From assembly GCA_017472085.1 (NCBI GenBank), contig JAFUQZ010000008.1:23646-87645 (forward strand): DNA of 64,000 nt, read 5' to 3'. Both the position numbers and the translations under genes were made by a program. Shown here piece after piece: positions 9,106 through 18,106 of this stretch. Position 1 is the stretch's first letter. Each line of letters opens with the position of its first letter. This DNA is from Akkermansia sp. (lineage in GTDB: Bacteria; Verrucomicrobiota; Verrucomicrobiia; Verrucomicrobiales; Akkermansiaceae). The notes beneath the pieces are model-generated. The model did no database searches, had not been told where the DNA came from, and saw only the letters and a program-made list of their open reading frames with translations.

Positions 9106-10227
9106 ATGTTACAGGCAGGTATTGTAGGACTTCCGAATGTGGGTAAATCCACGCTTTTCAATGCGGTGACCCGTTCCCGCAAGGCTGAGGCGGCAAACTA
9201 TCCGTTCTGCACCATCGACCCGAACGTCGGCATGGTGGAAGTGCCGGATGCACGTCTGGCGGTGCTGGCAGAGATGAGCAAGAGCGAGCGTATCGTTCCC
9301 GCAGCCATTGAGTTCGTGGATATCGCCGGGCTGGTGAAAGGCGCCGCCGAAGGTGCCGGGCTGGGTAACAAGTTCCTCTCCAATATCCGCGAGACGGATG
9401 CCATCGTCCAGGTGGTACGCTGCTTTGAGAATGACGACATCATCCATGAATTGGGATCCGTTGACCCGGTGCGCGATATTGAAATCATCAATGCCGAGCT
9501 GATACTGGCAGACCTGGCCGCCATGGAAAAGCGCAAGGAAAGCCGCATCAAGAAGGCTCGCGGCGGCGACAAGGAAGCCAAGGCAGAAGTGGCGCTCATT
9601 GAGAAGCTGCTGCCGCATCTGGATGCCGGGCACCCCGCCATCACGCTGGAACTGAGCGATGATGAGCGCAAGCTGCTGCAGAGCTTCTTCCTGCTCTCCA
9701 ACAAAAAGAGCATCTTTGCCTGCAATGTGAGCGAGGATGAACTGGCAGAAACGCTGCAGAACCCGGATGGCAACCCCTTTGTGGCAGCGGTGCGGCAGTA
9801 TGTGGCGGAGCATCATCACGCCGAGGCCATCGTCATCTCTGCCCGTATTGAGGAAGAACTCTCCGAACTCGCCCCGGAGGAAGCCCGTGAATATCTGCGC
9901 GACATCGGCGTGGAGGATTCCGGCGTGAGCGATCTCATCCGCGCGGTGTACCACCTGCTGGGGCTGCGCACCTACCTGACCACCGGAGTCAAGGAAACCA
10001 AGGCCTGGACCATCCCCGCCGGGGCCAAAGCTCCCCAGGCGGCCGGCGTCATCCACACCGACTTCGAGCGCGGTTTCATTGCCGCTCAGGTGGTGGCCTA
10101 CGAGGATTTGGTAGCCTGTGGCAGCCTGCAGAAAGCCAAGGAAAACGCCAAACTGCGCATCGAAGGCAAGGAATACGTGATGAAAGACGGCGATGTGGTG
10201 GAGTTCCGCTTCAACGTCTCCAAATAA
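9106..10227 (+). CDS. ychF: Redox-regulated ATPase YchF/OLA1 (Obg family)
   Basis: Translation-associated P-loop NTPase that prefers ATP. MLQAGIVGLPNVGKST places the P-loop at residues 8-16; the switch segment EFVDIAGLVKGAAEGAGLGNKF follows, and the C-terminal TGS domain contains THTDFERGFIAAQV-like and KDGDVVEFRFNV sequences. Length 373 aa is typical. An in-frame ATG at 9094 exists but overlaps the -10 box itself; the ATG at 9106 gives the standard YchF N terminus and a leader of only ~3 nt. A terminator follows. Confidence 0.96.
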   Translation: MLQAGIVGLPNVGKSTLFNAVTRSRKAEAANYPFCTIDPNVGMVEVPDARLAVLAEMSKSERIVPAAIEFVDIAGLVKGAAEGAGLGNKFLSNIRETDAIVQVVRCFENDDIIHELGSVDPVRDIEIINAELILADLAAMEKRKESRIKKARGGDKEAKAEVALIEKLLPHLDAGHPAITLELSDDERKLLQSFFLLSNKKSIFACNVSEDELAETLQNPDGNPFVAAVRQYVAEHHHAEAIVISARIEEELSELAPEEAREYLRDIGVEDSGVSDLIRAVYHLLGLRTYLTTGVKETKAWTIPAGAKAPQAAGVIHTDFERGFIAAQVVAYEDLVACGSLQKAKENAKLRIEGKEYVMKDGDVVEFRFNVSK

Positions 10228-10259
10228 CTCCTCCGGCGCAACCCGCTTCTGACTTTCCA

Positions 10260-10295
10260 CCCCGGCTTCCTTCGCAGGCAGCCGGGGATATTTTT
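10260..10295 (+). terminator. ychF terminator
   Basis: 8-bp stem CCCCGGCT / AGCCGGGG with a 12-nt loop, followed by ATATTTTT. Confidence 0.8.
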
Positions 10296-10319
10296 ATCTG
10301 CATTCTGCCACTAATGCCT

Positions 10320-10348
10320 AAAAAACGCGCTCCCGAAACGGGAGCGCG
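10320..10348 (-). terminator. Terminator of the lipoprotein gene at 10379
   Basis: On the minus strand a perfect 10-bp stem CGCGCTCCCG / CGGGAGCGCG with a TTT loop is followed by six T. Confidence 0.9.
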
Positions 10349-10378
10349 CCTGCTCAAAACGAAGTGGTGTATTGATAA

Positions 10379-11008
10379 TCAGGACTCAAAATAGAATCGG
10401 CCCTTAATCACATACGTCTGAATCGGCTCCTGAGAATCATCCAGGTACACCGTAGTGGGCTCCATGGTGAACTCACCGATATCGCTGCCGGTGAACTTCA
10501 TCTTGACCATCGTTTCCTCAACGGAGATGATGTAGGAATCGGCGTCAATGGAACCGGAAGAAGAAGAGGAAGAACTATCGCTATCACTATCTGAGTCATC
10601 CGAATCATTGGAGTTACTGGATGAGGAGGTGAACTCCATGTAGGCGCCGAAGAAGCCCTTGAACTCCACCTCTTCCGAAATCTCCATTTCATTGAGATGG
10701 AAAGTAAAATCGCAGGAATCCCAACCCTTATCGCCCTTGGAGGACTTCTCAATCACAACCGTACCGTCAGACGATGCTCCCCCGCGGCTGCCGAACGAGA
10801 AGCTTGCACGGCAAACATTGCCGCTGATGCGATCACCCACACGGATGAACATAGCACCAACGGAACTGTTAGGAGCCTGCAGACAGAGAGTACGGTTAGC
10901 AAGAACGCCGACATTCTGTTCAGAGTTACCTTCGCTGCCACCGCTGCATGATGTGAGGGTAAAACAACCGGCAATCAGAGCGCCTACGGAAAAGAGAGTC
11001 TTATTCAT
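10379..11008 (-). CDS. Hypothetical lipoprotein with poly-Ser/Asp linker
   Basis: Begins MNKTLFSVGALIAGCFTLTSC, a type II signal peptide with lipobox LTSC (Cys21), so it is probably anchored in a membrane leaflet. The rest (~190 aa) is predicted beta-rich and carries a low-complexity SNDSDDSDSDSDSSSSSSSG segment in the middle. No family recognised. The frame extends 22 codons upstream, but those residues would precede the signal peptide, so I chose the ATG at 11008. It is monocistronic with its own terminator. Confidence 0.65.
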   Translation of the reverse strand: MNKTLFSVGALIAGCFTLTSCSGGSEGNSEQNVGVLANRTLCLQAPNSSVGAMFIRVGDRISGNVCRASFSFGSRGGASSDGTVVIEKSSKGDKGWDSCDFTFHLNEMEISEEVEFKGFFGAYMEFTSSSSNSNDSDDSDSDSDSSSSSSSGSIDADSYIISVEETMVKMKFTGSDIGEFTMEPTTVYLDDSQEPIQTYVIKGRFYFES

Positions 11009-11110
11009 ATCGATGGAAAAATAAGGATGAGTACCTAGTAATCGGAAGTTTACCACAAGCGATTGTGAAAACAAGGAAAAAGTGTGACGCCCCTGCTTTT
11101 TTTTTCATTT

Positions 11111-12187
11111 TCAGAGACGATGCCTGAAATCATCACCCACCCGGAGACTTCTGACAAAGGCAACCAGAGTATCAATGCAGCTTTGAACATCCTGCGTATC
11201 AGCCGTTTCCACCGGACTGTGCATATAGCGCAGCGGCAGGGAGAAACAGGCCGACGGCACACCCATGCGCGAACGGTAAACAGAATCCGTGTTGGTGCCT
11301 GTGGAGCGCCCCGCCGTTTCGCGCTGCAGAGGAATGCCGGCGGCATCCGTCACGAGCTCGATGCGAGCATTCACATTGGGATGACAGGCGGGACCGTAGC
11401 ACAGGCAACCGCCCTTGCCGAGGCGGATATCACCGTAGCGTCCCTTATCCAGACCGGGGGAATCCGTGGCATGCGTCACATCCAGACAAATGGCCGCATC
11501 CGGTGCCAGATTGAAAGCCAGCATACCGGCCCCCACACAGCCGACTTCCTCCTGCACCGTATTGGCGAAAATGACATTCCATTCGGGCACTATCCCCTGC
11601 TCTTTCAACTGCCGGGCCGTTTCGGCAAGAATATAGCCGCAAAGGCGGTCATCCAGAGCGCGGCAAACCAGACGGCGGCCGTCATTCAGCATCAGCGGGC
11701 CGTCACAATACACACCGGGCGTCCCCACGCGTATGCCCAGCGCTTCGACCTCCTCACGGGAATCACAACCGAGGTCAACATACAAATCCCAGACCTTCGG
11801 GGCCTTATCCCCATCATCGCGGATGTGGATAGCGGTGTTGCCGGTGATACCGATAACCTCACCGTCCGTTCCCAGGAAGCGAATACGCCGACCACGCCCG
11901 ATAGCCGCATCCGTACCGCCAAGGCGCTCGACCCGCACGAAGCCGTTATCATCGATGTACCGTACGGCGAAACCGATTTCATCGGCATGAGCATCTAGCA
12001 TCAGAGTGGGGGCGTTCTCCCCTTTAGCGCGCAGTACAGCCCAGGTGGAGCCGTAAGCATCGCAATGCTGCTCATCCGTGTAGGGGGCAATGTATGCAGC
12101 CCAGATACGCTGGGCATCCATCTCGTACCCTGTCGGAGAGGGCGTATTGAGATAATCAGTCAGGAAATCAGAAGATTGGTCGTCCAT
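11111..12187 (-). CDS. M42-family metallo-aminopeptidase (FrvX/glutamyl aminopeptidase type)
   Basis: Cytosolic di-metal aminopeptidase forming tetrahedral dodecamers in this family. The start MDDQSSDFLTDYLNTPSPTGYE has the SPTGYE signature; LMLDAHADEIGFAVRYID gives the first metal ligands (H, D), ICRALDD-type 'CRALDDRLCGY' the bridging region, FANTVQEEVGCVGAG the catalytic Glu pair, and CLDVTHATDSP a further ligand. Length 358 aa is typical. The frame is open far upstream across the purD 3' end, but homology begins at ATG 12187. A CATAAA hexamer lies 7 nt upstream of the ATG, though its -35 is poor. Confidence 0.87.
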   Translation of the reverse strand: MDDQSSDFLTDYLNTPSPTGYEMDAQRIWAAYIAPYTDEQHCDAYGSTWAVLRAKGENAPTLMLDAHADEIGFAVRYIDDNGFVRVERLGGTDAAIGRGRRIRFLGTDGEVIGITGNTAIHIRDDGDKAPKVWDLYVDLGCDSREEVEALGIRVGTPGVYCDGPLMLNDGRRLVCRALDDRLCGYILAETARQLKEQGIVPEWNVIFANTVQEEVGCVGAGMLAFNLAPDAAICLDVTHATDSPGLDKGRYGDIRLGKGGCLCYGPACHPNVNARIELVTDAAGIPLQRETAGRSTGTNTDSVYRSRMGVPSACFSLPLRYMHSPVETADTQDVQSCIDTLVAFVRSLRVGDDFRHRL

Positions 12188-12214
12188 GGTGTCGTTTATG
12201 GCTTGAATGCGGGT

Positions 12215-12243
12215 AAAAAAAGCACCCCGCAGACGCGGGGTGC
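12215..12243 (-). terminator. purD terminator
   Basis: Minus-strand stem GCACCCCGC / GCGGGGTGC, 4-nt loop, then seven T, directly after the purD stop codon. Confidence 0.92.
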
Positions 12244-12255
12244 ACGAGAAAATGC

Positions 12256-13500
12256 TTACATGTTGCGGTATGCAATATCGCTGCGGCGCTGAGAACCGGC
12301 AAAATCCACCCTGGCGGCTTCTGCATGTGCGGCGGTACGGGCAGCCTCCAGCGTATCTCCCTGTGCCACGATGGCCAGCACACGCCCGCCATTGGTCACC
12401 CAGCCCTCCGGGGTCTTTTTCGTACCGCAGTGGAACACGCGGGCCCCGCAGGCATCCAACCCGGAAATGACATCCCCGGAATGGGAGGAGGCAGGATACC
12501 CAGCAGAGGCCAGGATGCAGCAAACGCTCCAGCCGTTATCAAAGGAAATCAGTTCGGGAGAGAACTCTCCCTTCGCGCCGGCCAGGCAGAAAGAAGCCAA
12601 ATCACCGCGCAGTAGCGGCATCACCGCCTCGCACTCGGGGTCTCCGAAGCGGCAGTTGTACTCGATGACTTTGGGGCCGTCCGGCGTCAGCATCAGTCCG
12701 AAATACAGGAATCCGCGATACGGCAGTCCATCTGCCTGCAACCCGCGCACCGTCGGCGCCACAATCGTCTCCTCAATGGTCTGCAGAAGCTCCGGCGAGG
12801 CCAGCCGGCGGGAAGCCACCGCTCCCATGCCGCCGGTATTGGGTCCCTCATCGCCGTCCATCAGGCGCTTGTAATCACGCGCCGGGCAGAGAATCAGGTA
12901 CTTGTCATCACAGATGGCGCCAAAGATGGAAATCTCCGGGCCGGTGAGGAACTCCTCCACCAGCAGGCGACCTTCGCCAAAGCGCTTTTCGATGAACACC
13001 TCGCGCAGGAACTCCTCCGCCGAAGCGGCATCCGGACAGACAGCCACGCCCTTACCGGCAGCCAGGCCATCGAACTTCAGCACCGTGGGATATTTCCCGC
13101 CGATGGCGGCAATCGCTTCATCATATCCGGCAACAGCCGCCGCCCCGCCCGTGGGAATACCGTGACGCAGCAGGAAATTCTTGGCAAATTCCTTGGATGC
13201 CTCCAGCTGGGCACTCTCCTTGGGCGGGCCCCAGCAGGGAATCCCCAGAGCCGCGCAGCGGTTTGCCAGCCCTTCGCCCTTGACCAGATAACTTTCCTCA
13301 CCTGCAACACAGAGATCCACCTGCTGCTCCACCATCCACTGCATCAGACCATCAAAATCCGCCGCATCGATACGCGTGGCGGTCTCGCAAATGGCATCGC
13401 TGCCCGGGAACGAGAAAATCTGCGGCTTGCAGGGGCTTGCAGCCAGCGTCTCCACGAGCGCCTGCTCGCGCCCACCTTTTCCGATAACGGCTATTTTCAT
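12256..13500 (-). CDS. purD: Phosphoribosylamine--glycine ligase (GAR synthetase)
   Basis: ATP-grasp enzyme, second step of purine synthesis. MKIAVIGKGGREQALVETL is the N-terminal Rossmann-like motif (the usual GREHAL reads GREQAL). VLKFDGLAAGKGV, the DYKRLMDGDEGPNTGGMGA loop and VIEYNCRFGDPECEAVMPLL are the ATP-grasp and active-site signatures. Length 414 aa is slightly short of the common 420-430. The ATG is 9 nt after a -10 box. No other pur gene is nearby. Confidence 0.96.
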   Translation of the reverse strand: MKIAVIGKGGREQALVETLAASPCKPQIFSFPGSDAICETATRIDAADFDGLMQWMVEQQVDLCVAGEESYLVKGEGLANRCAALGIPCWGPPKESAQLEASKEFAKNFLLRHGIPTGGAAAVAGYDEAIAAIGGKYPTVLKFDGLAAGKGVAVCPDAASAEEFLREVFIEKRFGEGRLLVEEFLTGPEISIFGAICDDKYLILCPARDYKRLMDGDEGPNTGGMGAVASRRLASPELLQTIEETIVAPTVRGLQADGLPYRGFLYFGLMLTPDGPKVIEYNCRFGDPECEAVMPLLRGDLASFCLAGAKGEFSPELISFDNGWSVCCILASAGYPASSHSGDVISGLDACGARVFHCGTKKTPEGWVTNGGRVLAIVAQGDTLEAARTAAHAEAARVDFAGSQRRSDIAYRNM

Positions 13501-13509
13501 GCTGCCGCT

Positions 13510-13539
13510 ATTCTACACCAGGCACACACATTCTGGCAA
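13510..13539 (-). promoter_or_regulatory. purD promoter
   Basis: TTGCCA (13534-13539), 18-bp spacer, TAGAAT (13510-13515), then 9 nt to the ATG. Confidence 0.7.
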
Positions 13540-13563
13540 GCCCTAAATGGCAAAAGCGCCGTC

Positions 13564-14346
13564 TTAACGACGACGCCTTTTGCGGATTACCAGGCGGCGG
13601 GAGCTCTTCCTGCCCTTGCCGTAACGCTTGTTGCGGGCCAGCCACGACCGGCGGCTGTATCGCTTTTTCGAACGATGATAAGAACGATCCTTCGGCAAAT
13701 GAGCCACCACGGCAGCCGGCACCTCAATGCTGCGCTTGCCGGCGTCCGCCCCGGCTTTCATGTAGGTAGCCTGCGTGCAACTTTCAATGGCTACCGGCAT
13801 ACCGCGATGCACACGCCGGTACAAATCCACTATGTCATCGCTCTTCATGCGAATGCAGCCATAGGAAGCCGGGCGACCGATATTGCGCTCTTCCGGCGTA
13901 CCATGGATATAGATACGGCGGCCATGAGAATTCCGATTGAACGACTCCAACCCGGCCAGCTGAATCACGCGGGTCACAATGGGGTCGCGCCCGTAGGCAT
14001 CCACTCCCACGACCTCGCCGGTCGGGTTGCATCCCTTGAACACCATCCCCTTGGGCTGTCCCTCACCTTTTTTATCCGAAACCGCGTGAATACCCAGCGG
14101 TGTACGGCGGCTGCCATAAGTAGCCCCGATTCCGAACTTGGACGAACTGATGGGATAATCCTTCACCTTGCGCCCCTTGCTGAATACGGTCAACTTCTGG
14201 TCACAGAGAGTAATGGCCACGCCGTCACGCACCACAGCACGAGGCGGGATATCCCGGCCGTAGCGGCCGGATTGGCAGGAAGCCAGCAGCGAACAGGCAG
14301 CCAGAGCCACACCGGCCAGTGTCCGCAATGTAAAACGAATCGGCAT
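13564..14346 (-). CDS. L,D-transpeptidase (YkuD) lipoprotein with strongly basic C-terminal tail
   Basis: The signal peptide ends in lipobox LLASC (Cys24). The YkuD catalytic motif IHGTPEERNIGRPASYGC (His148, Cys164) followed by IRM is complete, so the enzyme should form or exchange 3-3 peptidoglycan crosslinks, or attach proteins to peptidoglycan, in the periplasm. The final ~45 residues are almost entirely Arg/Lys/Tyr/Ser and end LVIRKRRRR, well beyond the catalytic domain; such a tail could bind anionic polymers. The gene lies 44 nt after the GT2 gene on the same strand, so co-transcription is likely. Confidence 0.88.
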   Translation of the reverse strand: MPIRFTLRTLAGVALAACSLLASCQSGRYGRDIPPRAVVRDGVAITLCDQKLTVFSKGRKVKDYPISSSKFGIGATYGSRRTPLGIHAVSDKKGEGQPKGMVFKGCNPTGEVVGVDAYGRDPIVTRVIQLAGLESFNRNSHGRRIYIHGTPEERNIGRPASYGCIRMKSDDIVDLYRRVHRGMPVAIESCTQATYMKAGADAGKRSIEVPAAVVAHLPKDRSYHRSKKRYSRRSWLARNKRYGKGRKSSRRLVIRKRRRR

Positions 14347-14390
14347 AGAGTGATACGAAAAAAAGTGATACGTTGAGTGATTTCTCTCCC

Positions 14391-15923
14391 TTACGCTGCC
14401 CTCGCTGCCCGGCGGCGTTGAATAACACCGTCAATCAGGCGTCCCAGCGAGCAGAACCCGGTGTAGAAGAAGCCCAGGAATGGGGCGGTCAGCACAAAGC
14501 CAAGGTAGTTCCCCCCCATCAGGTTCTTCACCTCAATCCAGGCGAAAAAGCATCCGAACATCAGTTCCAGCACGGGAACCAGCACGGACTTGAGCGCCTT
14601 GTACCCCGCTGCGCGTTTCTCTATGGAAAGCGCGCCCTGGTTCGATTCGCCGAACTTCGGGGTACGAACAAACTCGCTCTTCTGACCGAACACAGCCTCC
14701 AGAACAGCCTTGGCATTATTCACCGCCATACCGATACCCAGAGCCAGCAGCGGCAGAAGCAGAGGGAACACCATCCACCAGCGGCGCGGCTTCACAATAG
14801 CCTCTGCCAGCACATAGAACGCACAAACGGATATCGTTGCCAGGAAGAACAGCGAAAAAGTCAGCACCAGCATCTGGGGAGAATCCCAGGACCATTCCCC
14901 GGACGGAGCAATGGTACCGGCACCGATGGGCAGCACCAGGAAACAGAGCAGCACCAGCACCAGGTAGGAATAGTTACAAGTCAGGTGGGTCGTGGCCTCC
15001 AGTTTAGCTTTGAGCGGAGCCGCAGAACGCCAGATATCAAAGAACATCTTCTGACAGACCTGAATGCAGCCCTTGGTCCAGCGATGCTGCTGCGCCTTGA
15101 AGCCGTCCATATCCTCCGGCAGCTCGGCGGGAGTCACATAATCATTCAGGTACACGAAGCGCCAGCCTTTCATCTGCGCGCGGTAGGAAAGATCCATATC
15201 CTCGGTGATGGTATCATGCTCCCAGCCACCGGCATCATAAATCGCGCTCTTGCGCCACACCCCGGCCGTACCGTTGAAGGTGAAGAAACGCCCGGAGCGG
15301 TTGCGGCAAGTCTGTTCCAGCGCAAAGTGACCGTCCAGGAACACACTCTGCAGGCGCGTCAGCAGGTTATGGTTGCGGTTGATATGTCCCCAGCGGGTCT
15401 GGACCAGCGCAATCTGCGGGTCTGTGAAGTAGGGCATGGTCACCTTCAGAATATCCGGCTCAGGACGGAAGTCTGCATCAAGAATCAGCAGGAACTCACC
15501 CTTTGCCACCTCATCCGCAGCCTCCAGAGCACCCGCTTTGTATCCGGTGCGATCCGTACGGTGCAGGCAGACAATGTCGAATCCCTGCGCCTTGTAGTAC
15601 TCCACCTGTTGCTGACAGAGTTCATAGGTATCGTCCGTAGAGTCGTCCAATATCTGAATCTCCAGCTTATCCTTGGGGTAATCAATGGCCGTCACCTTGC
15701 GAAGCAGGCCTTCCACCACAAACTTCTCATTGAACATGGGCAGCTGAATCGTCACCGGCGGCAGCTCATCCCACTGTCCGGCTGGTTTCGGCACATCCTT
15801 ACGGTGCCGGAAGTACAGCATCACCATCAGCAGACGGTGAAATCCATAACCGGCAAGTGCCATCCAGACAAAAAAGTACGCAACGAGCCAACAGAGGGTA
15901 AACCAGTATTGAAAATTTTCCAT
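14391..15923 (-). CDS. Membrane GT2 glycosyltransferase, cellulose-synthase-like (CslA/mannan-synthase type)
   Basis: 510 aa. One N-terminal helix (~8-30) precedes the GT-A domain with VTIQLPMFNE, ILDDSTDD, LDADF (metal-binding DxD), TEDMDL and QQHRWTKG (Q..RW), the complete D,D,D,QxxRW set of processive family-2 synthases. About four helices follow (two near 325-395, one at ~405-425, a pair after 465). It resembles CslA-type beta-mannan or glucomannan synthases more than BcsA: there is no PilZ domain. It likely makes a surface or capsular beta-glycan; the acceptor is unknown. No clear promoter upstream. Confidence 0.85.
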   Translation of the reverse strand: MENFQYWFTLCWLVAYFFVWMALAGYGFHRLLMVMLYFRHRKDVPKPAGQWDELPPVTIQLPMFNEKFVVEGLLRKVTAIDYPKDKLEIQILDDSTDDTYELCQQQVEYYKAQGFDIVCLHRTDRTGYKAGALEAADEVAKGEFLLILDADFRPEPDILKVTMPYFTDPQIALVQTRWGHINRNHNLLTRLQSVFLDGHFALEQTCRNRSGRFFTFNGTAGVWRKSAIYDAGGWEHDTITEDMDLSYRAQMKGWRFVYLNDYVTPAELPEDMDGFKAQQHRWTKGCIQVCQKMFFDIWRSAAPLKAKLEATTHLTCNYSYLVLVLLCFLVLPIGAGTIAPSGEWSWDSPQMLVLTFSLFFLATISVCAFYVLAEAIVKPRRWWMVFPLLLPLLALGIGMAVNNAKAVLEAVFGQKSEFVRTPKFGESNQGALSIEKRAAGYKALKSVLVPVLELMFGCFFAWIEVKNLMGGNYLGFVLTAPFLGFFYTGFCSLGRLIDGVIQRRRAARAA

Positions 15924-16009
15924 ATTTCCGTGGGGTGATGTGAGTAGCGGACAAAAGAAACAGCGCCCTTTCTCCGCCTATTTTTTCACGTCAGCAACGC
16001 GCTTGCTGC

Positions 16010-16037
16010 TTGACGCGCGCAAATAGTAATGTAAACT
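16010..16037 (+). promoter_or_regulatory. Promoter of the 16086-18847 gene cluster
   Basis: TTGACG (16010-16015), 16-bp spacer, TAAACT (16032-16037). The predicted leader is ~42 nt, one of the few long leaders in this window. Confidence 0.65.
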
Positions 16038-16085
16038 GTTTGCGGAGTCAAGTCTAAATTATCTCGCACCACCCACTTCATCACC

Positions 16086-17018
16086 ATGAAAATGAACCGT
16101 CTTCTTTTTTCTGCAGCTTTCATCTGCGCGATGTCTGTCTGTGCACAGGAAGTTCCTGAACCCGAAGAGACAGATGTTGTCGCTGCTGATGTCATGGAAG
16201 GTGGTGCTCCCGATGATATCTTTGCCTGCGAGGAAGAACGCCGGGTCGGCGAGGTTCCGGCAATGTTCCGGGACGATTCCATGCTGGATGAATCCCACTC
16301 CAACCAGGAGCTGGGCATCAATGTCTACACGGCTCCGTCCATCAGCAAAATTTTTGCCCAGCTGGATGATTTACCCGCCATACCGGAGCCCTATGTTCTG
16401 CGCAAGCGTCCGGAAAAGCTGCCGATTGATGCCGGGTCTCTGGCGCTGGAGATGGGGTATCTGCTGGCGGATGGCTTCATCGCCGTGCGCAGCGGCCACA
16501 TGAACGACATCAAACCCATCGCGCTGGATCTGACCCGCTACGGCAAGGCCATGGGTGTGGGGGACAAGATGAATGTCCACTCCGCCGCCCTGCTGGAACA
16601 CGCGGAAAAAGGCCAGCTGGAGGAATTCAAGCGCATCCTGGCATCCACCCAGAGCGATGTCAACGAAGAGCTCACCGCCCTGCGCGACCCGGATTTATCC
16701 CACCTGCTGGCACTCGGAGGGTGGGTGCGCGCGCTGGATGCCGCCGCCGCCGCCATTGAATCCAGGTTTGACACCCGCCGGGCTGCCGCCATTTTCTACC
16801 CGGAGGCTCCGGAATACTTCAACGAAATCCTGCAGGGGCTGGCGCCGCGCACAGCTCGCAAACTGAAGCTCGACGAGATGCGGCTCCTGCTCGAACAGCT
16901 CACCGGGCTGATGACCCTTGCTCCGGGCGAAGCCCCCACACCGGAAAAGGTCCGCGCCATCCACCAGACCGTTTTACGCATCTCCACCCTGGCCGTGGGA
17001 GAAGGCTATGAGCACTAA
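16086..17018 (+). CDS. Hypothetical secreted protein
   Basis: 310 aa with a cleavable signal peptide (MKMNRLLFSAAFICAMSVCAQ). The mature N terminus is acidic and unstructured; from ~residue 115 on it is mostly alpha-helical (GSLALEMGYLLADGFIAVRSG, ELTALRDPDLSHLLALGGWV). No catalytic motif or family recognised. The stop codon overlaps the apaG start by 11 nt, so translation is probably coupled and the two belong to one operon with rpe. Confidence 0.7.
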   Translation: MKMNRLLFSAAFICAMSVCAQEVPEPEETDVVAADVMEGGAPDDIFACEEERRVGEVPAMFRDDSMLDESHSNQELGINVYTAPSISKIFAQLDDLPAIPEPYVLRKRPEKLPIDAGSLALEMGYLLADGFIAVRSGHMNDIKPIALDLTRYGKAMGVGDKMNVHSAALLEHAEKGQLEEFKRILASTQSDVNEELTALRDPDLSHLLALGGWVRALDAAAAAIESRFDTRRAAAIFYPEAPEYFNEILQGLAPRTARKLKLDEMRLLLEQLTGLMTLAPGEAPTPEKVRAIHQTVLRISTLAVGEGYEH

Positions 17019-17403
17019 CTCCCGCACCTTGCCGGTTCGGGATTGTCTGGACATGGGCATTGCCGTTTCGGGTATCCGCATCGCGCGGAATCCGCGCCCG
17101 GTATATCAGCTCATCTTCCGGCTCCGCATGAACAACAAAGGAAACCGCAGCGTACGCCTCCTGGGGCGGAAATGGATACTGCGTGAGCGTGGCGGCAGGA
17201 CTCGCATCATCGAGGCAGCCAACGTGTTCAACCAGCAACCGGTACTGACTCCCGGTGCCGTGTTTTCCTGCGGCGGATGCCAGGAATTCGATACCCCCCC
17301 GTTCGCTGCGGAGGTATGCTTCTTTGGCACGGATTCCCGCAATCAGGCCTTTATCACCCCGCCTCTGGCATTTCCCCGCCGCTGTTTCACCCTTCCCTGG
17401 TGA
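17008..17403 (+). CDS. apaG: ApaG-domain protein
   Basis: 131 aa with the immunoglobulin-like ApaG fold: SGIRIARNPRPVYQLIFRLR, NKGNRSVRLLGRKWILRE and NQQPVLTPGAVFSCGG match the family core (YlFxYxvxIxN, LLgRhWxI, qPvLxPGexFxY). ApaG proteins bind pyrophosphate-type ligands and are linked to Co/Mg homeostasis in enterobacteria; the role elsewhere is unclear. The ATG at 17008 overlaps the previous gene. Sequence after ~residue 105 diverges from the family. Confidence 0.75.
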   Translation: MSTNSRTLPVRDCLDMGIAVSGIRIARNPRPVYQLIFRLRMNNKGNRSVRLLGRKWILRERGGRTRIIEAANVFNQQPVLTPGAVFSCGGCQEFDTPPFAAEVCFFGTDSRNQAFITPPLAFPRRCFTLPW

Positions 17404-17435
17404 CCCCAATCATCTCAACCCGACACAACACACAC

Positions 17436-18086
17436 ATGTTAATCGCCCCCTCCATGCTCGCCTGTGATTTTCGTCACATCGGACCGGAAGCAGTGCGCGC
17501 CCTCAACGCCGGCGCCGACTGGCTGCACCTCGATGTGATGGATGGTTCCTTTGTGGACAACATATCCTTCGGCCCGGACATCTGTGCCGCCATTCGCAAC
17601 AGCGTCCCGGCAGATGCCTATCTGGATGCGCACCTCATGATTGATGCGCCGGATCACTACCTGCCACGCTTCCTCAAAGCCGGTATGAACATGATTACCA
17701 TCCATGTGGAGCGTGAAGGCGCGGTCGATTTGCACGCCACCCTGGCCGCCATTCGCGCAGGCGGGGCACAGGCCGGCCTCGCCGTCAATCCCGCCACCCC
17801 CGTGGAAAAGGTGCTGCCCTACCTGGCAGAGCTGGATATGGTGCTGGTCATGAGTGTGGTGCCCGGCTTCGGAGGCCAGAGCTTCATGGGTGAGGTACTG
17901 GACAAAGTGCGCACGCTGGATGAGCAGAGGAAGAAGCACGGACTCAACTTCATCATCCAGATGGACGGCGGTATCGGCGCCGCACAGGCTCCGCTCTGCA
18001 AGGAAGCCGGCGCGGACTGTCTGGTGGCCGGTTCCTCCACCTTCCGTGCGCCGGATATGGCGGCCGCCATTGCTTCCATGAAATAA
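17436..18086 (+). CDS. rpe: Ribulose-phosphate 3-epimerase
   Basis: TIM-barrel metalloenzyme of the pentose phosphate pathway interconverting ribulose- and xylulose-5-phosphate. Signatures: IAPSMLACDF, LHLDVMDGSFVDNISFG (metal His and catalytic Asp), DAHLMIDAP, MSVVPGFGGQSF and QMDGGIGAAQ (second catalytic Asp; usually VDGGI). Length 216 aa is typical. The frame is open upstream inside apaG but homology starts at ATG 17436, 32 nt after apaG. Confidence 0.96.
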   Translation: MLIAPSMLACDFRHIGPEAVRALNAGADWLHLDVMDGSFVDNISFGPDICAAIRNSVPADAYLDAHLMIDAPDHYLPRFLKAGMNMITIHVEREGAVDLHATLAAIRAGGAQAGLAVNPATPVEKVLPYLAELDMVLVMSVVPGFGGQSFMGEVLDKVRTLDEQRKKHGLNFIIQMDGGIGAAQAPLCKEAGADCLVAGSSTFRAPDMAAAIASMK

Positions 18087-18106
18087 TCTGCTGACTCATT
18101 TTCCCC

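Noticed and set aside
14373..15938. 521-codon plus-strand frame opposite the GT2 gene
   Set aside because: Gln/His/Arg-rich shadow; the minus strand has the full GT2 motif set and membrane helices.
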